IMG/VR virus record: IMGVR_UViG_3300031999_001882
Location: 62,001 to 126,000 of that record
DNA: 64,000 bases
Source: a virus
Strand: one strand, 5' to 3'
Shown here one piece after another: positions 48,210 to 54,339 of the stretch (its first letter is position 1; the number at the start of each line of letters is the position of its first letter). Under the pieces are notes generated by a model. It was not told the origin of the DNA, did no database searches, and saw only the letters and a list, made by a program, of their open reading frames with translations. Position numbers and translations under genes: made by a program.

Positions 48210-48861
48210 AGGCGGCTCCGTTATGTCTCCGCGAATCTAAAACATCCCTGATTTCATATCCGCGCTTAATTCTGTGCGCTAAAGTATCAGCCGTCAAGCC
48301 AACCTCCTTGGCCCAATCTTGAAGAATCATTTTTCTTCCATCAAACTCAATCCAAACATTATCGCTTCTATTGCGAGCTTGCTCTGCAATCGTCGCCCAG
48401 CGAATGTTGCCGGGAACATAACCCTTGGAATTATCAATGCGATCTATGGAATGCTGTGGTGATGGCCTTCGGCCAATGGTACTTAAAAGATATTTCAAAA
48501 ATTCTGGATAAGAATTGCGCCATAGCTTATACACCTGAATGCCTTTTGCGCCATATTTTTCATAGCCCCCAGAATTTTTGCTGTGACATCTTTTTTTAAT
48601 ACCCATCCACAATGAATACTCTCGCGTGCTTTTGCCTACCTTTTTCTCTCCATGAATTGTAGCTCGCTTAGATGATACCTCTCTCCTTAAACACCCGCAT
48701 GACCGAGAATGACAAGTTATTAAATTCGACTGCATGACGACTACGGACTTGCCGCATTCGCACTTACACAGCCATAATTGCCTTTTTCCACATTTATAGC
48801 GGATTAACTTGTCTTTCCCGATAACAACGAGCCGACCAAAAACATCACCAGTCTTAATCAC
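48202..48861 (-). CDS. HNH homing endonuclease with N-terminal zinc domain
   Basis: 219 residues from the GTG overlapping the upstream TAA (AGAGG upstream); a further in-frame ATG 69 bases earlier is less likely. The N-terminal ~60 residues carry 'VFGRLVVIGKDKLIRYKCGK', 'LWLCKCECGKSVVVMQSNLI' and 'SRSCGCL', a zinc domain. The C-terminal HNH part has 'YSLWMGIKKRCHSK', 'YEKYGAKGIQVYKLWRNSYP', 'HSIDRIDNSKGYVPGNIRWA' and 'EQARNRSDN', typical of the S-x-D-R-I-D-N-x-x-G-Y group. It is AT-richer than its neighbours. A fragment of a related gene is at 52487-52648. Confidence 0.85.
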   Translation of the reverse strand: MIKTGDVFGRLVVIGKDKLIRYKCGKRQLWLCKCECGKSVVVMQSNLITCHSRSCGCLRREVSSKRATIHGEKKVGKSTREYSLWMGIKKRCHSKNSGGYEKYGAKGIQVYKLWRNSYPEFLKYLLSTIGRRPSPQHSIDRIDNSKGYVPGNIRWATIAEQARNRSDNVWIEFDGRKMILQDWAKEVGLTADTLAHRIKRGYEIRDVLDSRRHNGAACG

Positions 48862-48952
48862 GATTCCTCTGGTTCCACTTTTCCGCCGCCCACCACCAAG
48901 CTCCCAGCACCCACGACAACGGCACAGCAATGATCTTGAGCAACAGCCTCAT
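48854..48952 (-). CDS. 32-residue single-span membrane peptide
   Basis: The ATG at 48950-48952 overlaps the upstream TGA as ATGA. The product begins MRLLLKIIAVPLSWVLGAWW and continues WAAEKWNQRNRD: a short basic N-terminus, one hydrophobic Trp-rich helix and a polar end. Its stop overlaps the GTG of the homing endonuclease. A second such mini gene (49131-49232) lies 180 bases upstream. Small Trp-rich membrane peptides coupled to soluble genes are found among phage lysis and regulatory factors. Translation is supported by the junction pattern, not by homology. Confidence 0.5.
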   Translation of the reverse strand: MRLLLKIIAVPLSWVLGAWWWAAEKWNQRNRD

Positions 48953-49134
48953 CCTTGTGTTTGGAGAGGTTTGACGGTGACCCGGTACTCTTGGCCCCTA
49001 AAGCTGACCGTACCCTCGGCTCCATCTGCAAGATAGTTCGAGTTCGTAAGCCCACCACCAACTCCTTCTGCCAAAGCGTCAAGGCATTCCCTGACGTGCG
49101 TCTCCTGAATCTCGGCCACTTTGGTCCAGCTCAT
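48949..49134 (-). CDS. small protein with WTKxA leader
   Basis: 61 residues from ATG 49132-49134, with GGGGAGGGG upstream. It starts 'MSWTKVAEIQETHVRECLDA', then 'GVGGGLTNSNYLADGAEGTV' and ends 'FRGQEYRVTVKPLQTQG'. The first five residues MSWTK are shared with 52048-52290, and similar W-T-K-x-A starts occur in 52287-52487 and 33437-34879. The C-terminal 'GTVSFRGQEYRV' recalls the 'GGTFTCRAQEYRFFW' of the nearby paralogue pair (49229 and 49712). ATGA junctions are present at both ends. Confidence 0.6.
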   Translation of the reverse strand: MSWTKVAEIQETHVRECLDALAEGVGGGLTNSNYLADGAEGTVSFRGQEYRVTVKPLQTQG

Positions 49135-49232
49135 CGGCCCCTCCCCACAAACCACGCCCCGACACACGCCACCATCCCGCCCAAAAACGGGAGGAGTTGT
49201 TCAAGAGGACACAAAACGCAGTAGAACTTCAT
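49131..49232 (-). CDS. 33-residue membrane peptide with C-x2-C
   Basis: Starts at the ATG overlapping the upstream stop (ATGA at 49229-49232) and ends in an ATGA overlap with the next gene, so it is tightly coupled on both sides. The peptide MKFYCVLCPLEQLLPFLGGM then VACVGAWFVGRGR has a Cys pair near the start and one hydrophobic segment. With 48854-48952 it makes a pair of mini membrane genes around the WTKVA gene. No family is recognised. Confidence 0.5.
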   Translation of the reverse strand: MKFYCVLCPLEQLLPFLGGMVACVGAWFVGRGR

Positions 49233-49684
49233 CCTCTGAAATAAACAATGCCCTGCCGTGTCTGGGCAAAGCGTCCATCCGTCAAATAGGTATCCCAACC
49301 ATCAGCAATCACAAGCTCCTGCGCGGCTTCCTGCGCGTTAATGAGCGAGCTTTGGATAGAGATGATCCATGCTTGGTCAAACGATTCGGGGGTGGCTTCC
49401 AGCATCTTCTGGACGTGCGCCACCGCGACACGCTCTGCCTTATAGGTGTCCCAGAAGAAGCGGTACTCTTGGGCGCGGCAGGTGAATGTGCCGCCGTCCT
49501 TGTCCGCTTGGAAGTTTTCGATGTCCGTAGCCCGGCAACGAAGCGAACTCGCCAGATCAGCGCGGACGCTTTCATCGCTCAGCTCAGAGGCATCACGGAT
49601 CAGACGGATTGCGTCGCGGGTTTCAACCCCACGTTCCGCGAGCCGTTCAAGCCGTTCCAGCTTATCCTCGTATTGAGGTTCCAT
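49229..49684 (-). CDS. unknown protein, paralogue of 49712-50461
   Basis: 151 residues from ATG 49682-49684, chosen because it aligns with the paralogue's start (MEPQYEDKLERLERLAERG against MENTAEKRLAQLERLAEKG). Shared blocks include 'GVETRDAIRLIRDASELSDE', 'GGTFTCRAQEYRFFWD' and 'AERVAVAHVQKMLEATPESF'. The two end alike ('TRQGIVYFRG' and 'TPKGLVYFREN'). The N-terminal ~50 residues are a helical pair, followed by a small mixed domain. Function unknown. It probably arose by tandem duplication; the other copy has an acidic insert. Confidence 0.6.
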   Translation of the reverse strand: MEPQYEDKLERLERLAERGVETRDAIRLIRDASELSDESVRADLASSLRCRATDIENFQADKDGGTFTCRAQEYRFFWDTYKAERVAVAHVQKMLEATPESFDQAWIISIQSSLINAQEAAQELVIADGWDTYLTDGRFAQTRQGIVYFRG

Positions 49685-49711
49685 AATTTTCCGTTGAGTG
49701 TTCTCTCTCAC

Positions 49712-50461
49712 TCAGTTCTCTCTGAAATAGACCAGACCCTTGGGGGTCGTCTCGTAATTGCCGTCGTAATGGCTGACGAAATGCGGCCAGCCATCTGTGG
49801 ACACCGCATCCTGCGCCGCTTCGTCGGTGTCGATCATAATGAAGTTGGCCTTCATCAAATCTTCGATTGAATACATCCCGCGATCATGCACGAAATACTG
49901 AATCGGGTCGGCCAACTCTTTTTCCAGCTCCTCGGACTTTGTGCCGCGCACTTCTTCCTTGGCTTCTTCGGCAATAGTCACCATCCGAGCTTCATCCCCG
50001 GCGGTCTGTGCCTCCGCATACTCATCGGCCTTGCCCGCTTCTTCGATCAGCGTGGCTTCGTCAGCCACATTGTCCACATAATCGTCGGCTTCTTCGCCCG
50101 CGATGATCCGACGGTCGGTATCCGAGATCGTGATATAACTCTGCAACCAGTCCTGATTGAAAATCTCAGGCTCAGACTCAAGATCATTCTTAACCTGTTC
50201 GACGGTCACGCGCTCCGCCGTATCCTCATCCCAGAAAAATCGGTATTCAAAGCCGCTCTTAAATGTACCCCCATCTTGGTCCATTTCAAGGTCGGTGATC
50301 TCGTCAACTTCAACGCCAAGGGCCGCCGCCAAGTCCGCGATGGTTTCTTCCTCGGACAATTCAGAAGCGTGCCGGATCAGGTCGATAGCCTCATCCGTCT
50401 CCACGCCCTTCTCGGCCAGCCGTTCCAACTGCGCGAGTCGCTTCTCTGCGGTGTTTTCCAT
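49712..50461 (-). CDS. unknown protein, paralogue of 49229-49684 with acidic insert
   Basis: 249 residues from ATG with AGGGA upstream. It shares its first ~105 residues with the neighbour ('GVETDEAIDLIRHASELSEE', 'GGTFKSGFEYRFFWDEDTAE') and then has an insert ('GEEADDYVDNVADEATLIEE', 'AQTAGDEARMVTIAEEAKEE') rich in Glu, Ala and Asp before returning to a related end ('DTDEAAQDAVSTDGWPHFVS'). The insert looks like a helical acidic region. Function unknown. Confidence 0.6.
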   Translation of the reverse strand: MENTAEKRLAQLERLAEKGVETDEAIDLIRHASELSEEETIADLAAALGVEVDEITDLEMDQDGGTFKSGFEYRFFWDEDTAERVTVEQVKNDLESEPEIFNQDWLQSYITISDTDRRIIAGEEADDYVDNVADEATLIEEAGKADEYAEAQTAGDEARMVTIAEEAKEEVRGTKSEELEKELADPIQYFVHDRGMYSIEDLMKANFIMIDTDEAAQDAVSTDGWPHFVSHYDGNYETTPKGLVYFREN

Positions 50462-50462
50462 T

Positions 50463-50639
50463 TTATTTCCCTGTGTCCGGCTTCTCGTCCTTATAGAAGT
50501 AGTCCCGAACAAAATTAGTCAGCACTTCATTCGTCAAATCGTCGTAACCCTTACCCATCTCCCGCGCAATCTGGCTGAGCTGTTGGTCCAGCCATGTCGT
50601 GATCGGGACATACGCCCGCTTACGACGTTCTTCCGGCAC
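50463..50639 (-). CDS. small ribbon-helix-helix-like protein
   Basis: 58 residues from a GTG that overlaps the upstream stop (TAGTG at 50637-50641) to a TAA two bases before the next gene. The sequence 'RRKRAYVPITTWLDQQLSQI' then 'AREMGKGYDDLTNEVLTNFV' has a basic N-terminal strand (V-P-I-T) followed by two helices, the plan of Arc/CopG-type RHH DNA-binding proteins. It could regulate the local operon. The family call is by pattern only. Confidence 0.5.
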   Translation of the reverse strand: MPEERRKRAYVPITTWLDQQLSQIAREMGKGYDDLTNEVLTNFVRDYFYKDEKPDTGK

Positions 50640-50773
50640 TACTTCGCCGCTTTAACCGTCCCGGTCGAAATCTCTACGGTCTGAACAGCCACCTTCGCCG
50701 CTCTGTGCTTCTTGACCACAAACAGCAATGCGATTGCGGCCACCACTACGACTGCGATAACGATTTTCTTCAC
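50639..50773 (-). CDS. 44-residue single-span membrane protein
   Basis: From a GTG with AAGGAGG five bases upstream. The product VKKIVIAVVVVAAIALLFVV then KKHRAAKVAVQTVEISTGTV ends in KAAK. One hydrophobic helix (about 4-20) is followed by a basic stop-transfer cluster and a small soluble tail, so the N-terminus would be outside and the tail inside. Its stop overlaps the RHH-like gene start. No family is recognised; it could be a small lysis- or membrane-regulating protein. Confidence 0.55.
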   Translation of the reverse strand: MKKIVIAVVVVAAIALLFVVKKHRAAKVAVQTVEISTGTVKAAK

Positions 50774-50783
50774 TCGACCCTCC

Positions 50784-51887
50784 TTAAAGCCGTGCGTCCG
50801 CCGCCCAATGCCCATCTCCACCATTACGATCAGTTAGGACGGCTGTTTGAAACAAAATAGAGGTGTTCTCTCCGATTGGATTTGCTGATGTCGGATGATC
50901 TGTCCTTGTTGCTGTCGTATTACTCCACCAACCCCAAGACCCAGATACTCCTGCCACCGTATAAGTATTGAAGTTTGTTGGAACTGCTCTCTTTGGAACT
51001 TTATAAATGACCATCACATCAACCTCATCGCCAATAACAAATACAGGTGCAAGACGATACATATTTATAGAAGTATTAGTCCCCGGCACAGTATCAAGCG
51101 CATAGCTTTTCTCAAAATACCTCTGACAAAGCTGAACCTCTATCGGGAACGGTCGATACTCGAACGGGGTCGCCGAAGAACCAAGCTCAAGCTGGACCCC
51201 GGTGATGTCAAAAGTGTTGCTGATTGTCGCCATCCAATTAACTTGATTTATTGAATTGGGTCGTCCGCTTGCGTTCCATTGATTCGGCGTGTCTGCAATA
51301 CCTGAATCTCTAGCTAAAACAAAATGGACCGCAAACCCCGCATTTACATCAGTCGCCCATGTGCCAGATGTATCGCCCGGATAAGTCAATGTGACGAGTT
51401 GCCACACATTTGCGCTTGTGATCGTATACTCTCGGATAAAACTTCTATTGGGCGATCCATTTTGAAGTGCCACGCAATAAGTTCCGGCCAAACTTGAGCG
51501 AACCCAAAACTGCAAAGACAATGTTTTCGCATTTACTGAACCGAATAAAAAATCCCTAACATTTAATCCTTCAATGCGTTGCTGAAACGTATAGTTGTCG
51601 TTGGATGTCAAGGGAGTACGAGCCGTCGATACAGTTGCTCGCAAATAGTAAGGAAATCCTGTTGGCGGAGTAGCCGTAGCGCGTTGAAGGGTAAAAACCC
51701 CCGCCGCACTACGTCCATTCGCTATCCACATATCAGTAGAGCGAAAATCAGCAGTACCATTTACTGTTAAAGCTGTCCCGCCGTTGGCTTGGTCAATCGC
51801 CATCTCGCCATTGATGAGCCGATTGCGGCCCATCGACGGGAAGGCCGTTGTGTTAAAATCCAACGCTGGATTCAGTTGAGTGACCAT
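50784..51887 (-). CDS. putative tail fibre/appendage with jelly-roll domain, related to 4231-5424
   Basis: 367 residues. It begins 'ALDFNTTAFPSMGRNRLING' and continues 'EMAIDQANGGTALTVNGTAD', the usual opening of phage-coded carbohydrate-binding jelly-rolls ('...LTSNDNYTFQQRIEGLNVRD', 'KTLSLQFWVRSSLAGTYCVA'). The later 'PFEYRPFPIEVQLCQRYFEK' is the marker shared with 4231-5424. The last ~100 residues are beta-rich ('VPKRAVPTNFNTYTVAGVSG'). It is far from the tail operon, among small accessory genes, so it may be an alternative adhesin or a decorating protein. Confidence 0.65.
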   Translation of the reverse strand: MVTQLNPALDFNTTAFPSMGRNRLINGEMAIDQANGGTALTVNGTADFRSTDMWIANGRSAAGVFTLQRATATPPTGFPYYLRATVSTARTPLTSNDNYTFQQRIEGLNVRDFLFGSVNAKTLSLQFWVRSSLAGTYCVALQNGSPNRSFIREYTITSANVWQLVTLTYPGDTSGTWATDVNAGFAVHFVLARDSGIADTPNQWNASGRPNSINQVNWMATISNTFDITGVQLELGSSATPFEYRPFPIEVQLCQRYFEKSYALDTVPGTNTSINMYRLAPVFVIGDEVDVMVIYKVPKRAVPTNFNTYTVAGVSGSWGWWSNTTATRTDHPTSANPIGENTSILFQTAVLTDRNGGDGHWAADARL

Positions 51888-51889
51888 AG

Positions 51890-52051
51890 TTATTTACCCA
51901 CCCATTTGCCGCTTGCCTTGCGCGGCTCTCCGCCGCCCTTCTTCCGGCTCCCGCAGGCTTGGTGATATTTGCCAAGCGACCCCGGCGTGCTCATGGCTTC
52001 CACGCCACATTTGTCGCACACAACACGGATCGCCGCTTGGCTGACGCTCAT
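51890..52051 (-). CDS. small Cys/His protein (53 aa)
   Basis: The ATG at 52049-52051 overlaps the upstream TGA as ATGA. The product 'MSVSQAAIRVVCDKCGVEAM' continues 'STPGSLGKYHQACGSRKKGG' and ends 'EPRKASGKWVGK'. The C-x2-C and later H-x2-C make a zinc finger-like site, followed by a basic tail. It ends two bases before the fibre-like gene start. No family is named; this kind of mini zinc protein recurs in the window. Confidence 0.55.
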   Translation of the reverse strand: MSVSQAAIRVVCDKCGVEAMSTPGSLGKYHQACGSRKKGGGEPRKASGKWVGK

Positions 52052-52290
52052 GCAGGCTCCTGCGGCGGCATCTGGCTCCGCGCCCCGCTATCTGGCGGCT
52101 CCGGCAGATCAGAACCCAACAACGCCAAAGCATCATCAATCAAATCCCGCACCGCTTCGTTGCATTCGTCGGTGGTGTTATGGGCGCACTCGCCCGCCGT
52201 GTGCTTGTAGGCTTCCACCAACACCCTGATCGCCTGTCGTGTTTTCGGTTCGTTAGAAGCAGATGGCCCGGCTGTCTTGGTCCAGCTCAT
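52048..52290 (-). CDS. small protein with WTKxA leader
   Basis: 80 residues, 'MSWTKTAGPSASNEPKTRQA' then 'IRVLVEAYKHTAGECAHNTT' and 'CNEAVRDLIDDALALLGSDL'. After the leader it is helical with an acidic middle. The neighbour at 52287-52487 starts 'MWTKTAAPEAGREKSLENAL' and has a comparable helix pair, so they are likely duplicates. An ATGA overlap joins the two genes. Function unknown. Confidence 0.6.
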   Translation of the reverse strand: MSWTKTAGPSASNEPKTRQAIRVLVEAYKHTAGECAHNTTDECNEAVRDLIDDALALLGSDLPEPPDSGARSQMPPQEPA

Positions 52291-52487
52291 TGAAATCCTC
52301 CTGCTACCGATCCCACAACCGCTTCGGCGGCTTCGATAGCCTCTATCACTTCGTCAAAATGATCGCCTTCCGGGTCTTTAATCAGGCCCCGGTCAACCAA
52401 ATTTCGCATGGCCGCCAGCGAAATCACCAACGCATTTTCGAGACTCTTTTCGCGGCCTGCTTCTGGTGCGGCTGTCTTAGTCCACAT
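52287..52487 (-). CDS. small protein with WTKxA leader
   Basis: 66 residues from ATG with AGGAGG nine bases upstream, overlapping the stop of the remnant upstream. It starts 'MWTKTAAPEAGREKSLENAL', continues 'VISLAAMRNLVDRGLIKDPE' and ends 'IEAIEAAEAVVGSVAGGFQ'. The leader W-T-K-T-A is the same as in the following gene. The remainder is helical. It might be a small internal or regulatory protein; function unknown. Confidence 0.6.
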   Translation of the reverse strand: MWTKTAAPEAGREKSLENALVISLAAMRNLVDRGLIKDPEGDHFDEVIEAIEAAEAVVGSVAGGFQ

Positions 52488-52648
52488 TATCGAAATCCTC
52501 CTAGTATGATTTTTTCTATCCCGCAATCACATCGACAAAGCCATTGAGTCGAAGTCGAACTGCCATACCGAACAGACGGCATCTTCTGTAAAACAAGCCA
52601 TCTCCCATAACGCTGTTTAGGATGAATGTAGCTGGATCGTCCAATCAT
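52487..52648 (-). pseudogene. remnant of a homing endonuclease zinc domain (53 codons)
   Basis: An open frame from ATG 52646-52648 (ATGA with the upstream stop) to TAA at 52487-52489 encodes 'MIGRSSYIHPKQRYGRWLVL', 'QKMPSVRYGSSTSTQWLCRC' and 'DCGIEKIILGGFR'. The stretch 'YGRWLVLQKMPSVRY...WLCRCDCGIEKII' lines up with 'FGRLVVIGKDKLIRY...WLCKCECGKSVVV' of the complete endonuclease at 48202-48861. The HNH part is missing. It is most likely a truncated copy of that gene type, still in frame and possibly translated as a small zinc peptide. Confidence 0.7.
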
Positions 52649-54039
52649 AAATGTCCGAGTTCAGTATCATGGCTCTGCTGTCGCTCTCTATAGAACAGCT
52701 TTCCAAGACCTTCTTCTGTAAGGGCCATGATTTTGTTTTCATCCGACTTAAAAGTATCGTCAAAAACAATGCTTCCGTCGGCGATCACAAAAACTAAAAG
52801 ACCAGCCTTTGTTCCTATGTCGGCAGATAGCGTATTGTCAACGATATCGACGATCACCGACATAATGGCGTTTGCCGAGAAGAATTGTTCGATATCTTCT
52901 CCCGGCACTTGGACTTCGTTCTCTATTTTCTCAGCCAATTCTCTGCCATGATATTTGAAGCTCGATATTCGTAACGAAAAATTACGCAGAACTGAATTCT
53001 TCTGACGGATGTATTCGAGAATCTTGGAGACATTCTCGGTCATCGCCTTGTCCACATCCACTTCGTCGCGCTCTGCTTCAAAATACTCAGAAGGCGTGAC
53101 CTGCTTGCGCTCGTCCTCAAACGGTTGCTTCTTCACATCTGTCTCGGCATCCATCAGCTTCTCAGAGAGGCCCGTCTCCATCGCTCTCTGCTGGGAATCG
53201 CCCGCAGGTTGCTCAGTCGGGGTGGCTTCGGTCGGCGTAAGCGCCACGCGAATCCACTCCGATTCCTTGGACGAGATATGACCCATTTCTTCCGCGCCCT
53301 TGAGCATCGTGTCGATCTCGCGGTTGTCGCGTGCGTGCCGATATAAGTGCGTGTAGATGGCCGAAGCCCGCTCGCCCAGCTCTGCGGCCTGCAACAGAAT
53401 GCTGGGGTTGTTCGAGTCCAGCGTGCTCAGCGCTTCGCCATCGTCCTTAAAGTCCTTCATCTGGTCTTTGGTGAGCGGTGCGTCAAAGAGCATTGCTTCC
53501 TTCACATGATCCTTGAGTCCTTTGATCGCGTGATCGGAAGTCAGATACATCTCGACGACATCTCGCTGAGTATCGCCCTTCTGACCAAAAAGAGCGAAGC
53601 CCCAATTAAACGGATTTATGAAAAAATAATCGTACTTTTCTTTGCCCTTGGCTTCGCCCCATCCCATCGAGATTCCGGGGATGGTCGGAGGCGTGCTCAA
53701 GAACTTCGCCGGGTTCAGGAGATCGTAGGGGTGGATGCCCGTGAGATGCTTAAAAGCCCGCACGATCTCATCTCGCTGATAGCCGAGAGAAATCAGGTAG
53801 CCTTCCATGAACTTGTAAGCAAAGCGGCCCTCATTGATGAGACGCTTTAAGTTTCTCTCAAGCTCAATGCGCTCCGGGCGCGTGTTGGTCCCGGCGTAAT
53901 AGACATCAGCGTATTGATGGCTGATATTCCAGTCACGGGCGGAGGCGGTTCGTTTGGTCTTTTCCAATGCGTTAAGAACGGGGTCGAAGTCTCCCCCTTC
54001 AAAGTCGGTCACTTCATTTTCCAGCCAATTTTTAGACAT
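52645..54039 (-). CDS. unknown 464-residue protein
   Basis: It starts 'MSKNWLENEVTDFEGGDFDP' and contains 'LEKTKRTASARDWNISHQYA' (a KRTA motif like those in the giant protein) near residue 30. The middle has 'FEYGRFAYKFMEGYLISLGY'-like helical text, 'DYFFINPFNWGFALFGQKGD' and 'RDVVEMYLTSDHAIKGLKDH'. The C-terminal ~120 residues ('FFSANAIMSVIVDIVDNTLS', 'GLLVFVIADGSIVFDDTFKS') look like a separate alpha/beta domain. No enzyme signature is recognised. It follows the giant gene pair and may be another head-internal protein. Confidence 0.5.
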   Translation of the reverse strand: MSKNWLENEVTDFEGGDFDPVLNALEKTKRTASARDWNISHQYADVYYAGTNTRPERIELERNLKRLINEGRFAYKFMEGYLISLGYQRDEIVRAFKHLTGIHPYDLLNPAKFLSTPPTIPGISMGWGEAKGKEKYDYFFINPFNWGFALFGQKGDTQRDVVEMYLTSDHAIKGLKDHVKEAMLFDAPLTKDQMKDFKDDGEALSTLDSNNPSILLQAAELGERASAIYTHLYRHARDNREIDTMLKGAEEMGHISSKESEWIRVALTPTEATPTEQPAGDSQQRAMETGLSEKLMDAETDVKKQPFEDERKQVTPSEYFEAERDEVDVDKAMTENVSKILEYIRQKNSVLRNFSLRISSFKYHGRELAEKIENEVQVPGEDIEQFFSANAIMSVIVDIVDNTLSADIGTKAGLLVFVIADGSIVFDDTFKSDENKIMALTEEGLGKLFYRERQQSHDTELGHL

Positions 54040-54055
54040 TAACCTGCCCTCCTAA

Positions 54056-54084
54056 AATATATGCTATTTTTATGCGCTTTACAA
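54056..54084 (-). promoter_or_regulatory. possible sigma70-type promoter
   Basis: On the minus strand TTGTAA (54079-54084) and TATATT (54056-54061) are 17 bases apart in an AT-rich gap. The start site predicted ~7 bases after the -10 would fall at or inside the SD of 52645-54039, which is unusual, so this may be coincidental. It is one of the few promoter-like sites seen in the window. Confidence 0.3.
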
Positions 54085-54111
54085 CTGGTGGTGTTCTTTT
54101 TTAACACACCC

Positions 54112-54339
54112 CTACCCGTTGCGTTGCCCGTTACTGCTTGCCACGGCTCTTAACGCCTTCAAAGTATCTTCATCCAGACGTGATCCTAAGCTGAAATCCA
54201 ACCTCTCTGGCCGGGCTTGCGCCGGGCGCTCTTGTCTTACAAACGCCTGCGGCTGACGACGAACGACCTTCTGCATCGGCCTTACGGCCTGAGTCTTTCG
54301 ATCTAAGAGTTCTACAGCCCGGTCGAGACTTCCCATCAT
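54112..54339 (-). CDS. small Arg-rich protein after the giant gene
   Basis: 75 residues whose first ATG overlaps the giant gene's TGA (ATGA). The text 'ELLDRKTQAVRPMQKVVRRQ' then 'PQAFVRQERPAQARPERLDF' is basic and Gln/Pro-rich, probably disordered, with a short helical C-terminus ('LDEDTLKALRAVASSNGQ'). It may bind nucleic acid. No family is recognised. Translation is supported by the junction. Confidence 0.55.
   Translation of the reverse strand: MMGSLDRAVELLDRKTQAVRPMQKVVRRQPQAFVRQERPAQARPERLDFSLGSRLDEDTLKALRAVASSNGQRNG

Noticed and set aside
52500-52645. A possible non-coding RNA or tRNA in the gap near 52.5 kb
   Set aside because: No cloverleaf; the gap holds an in-frame HEG zinc-domain remnant instead.
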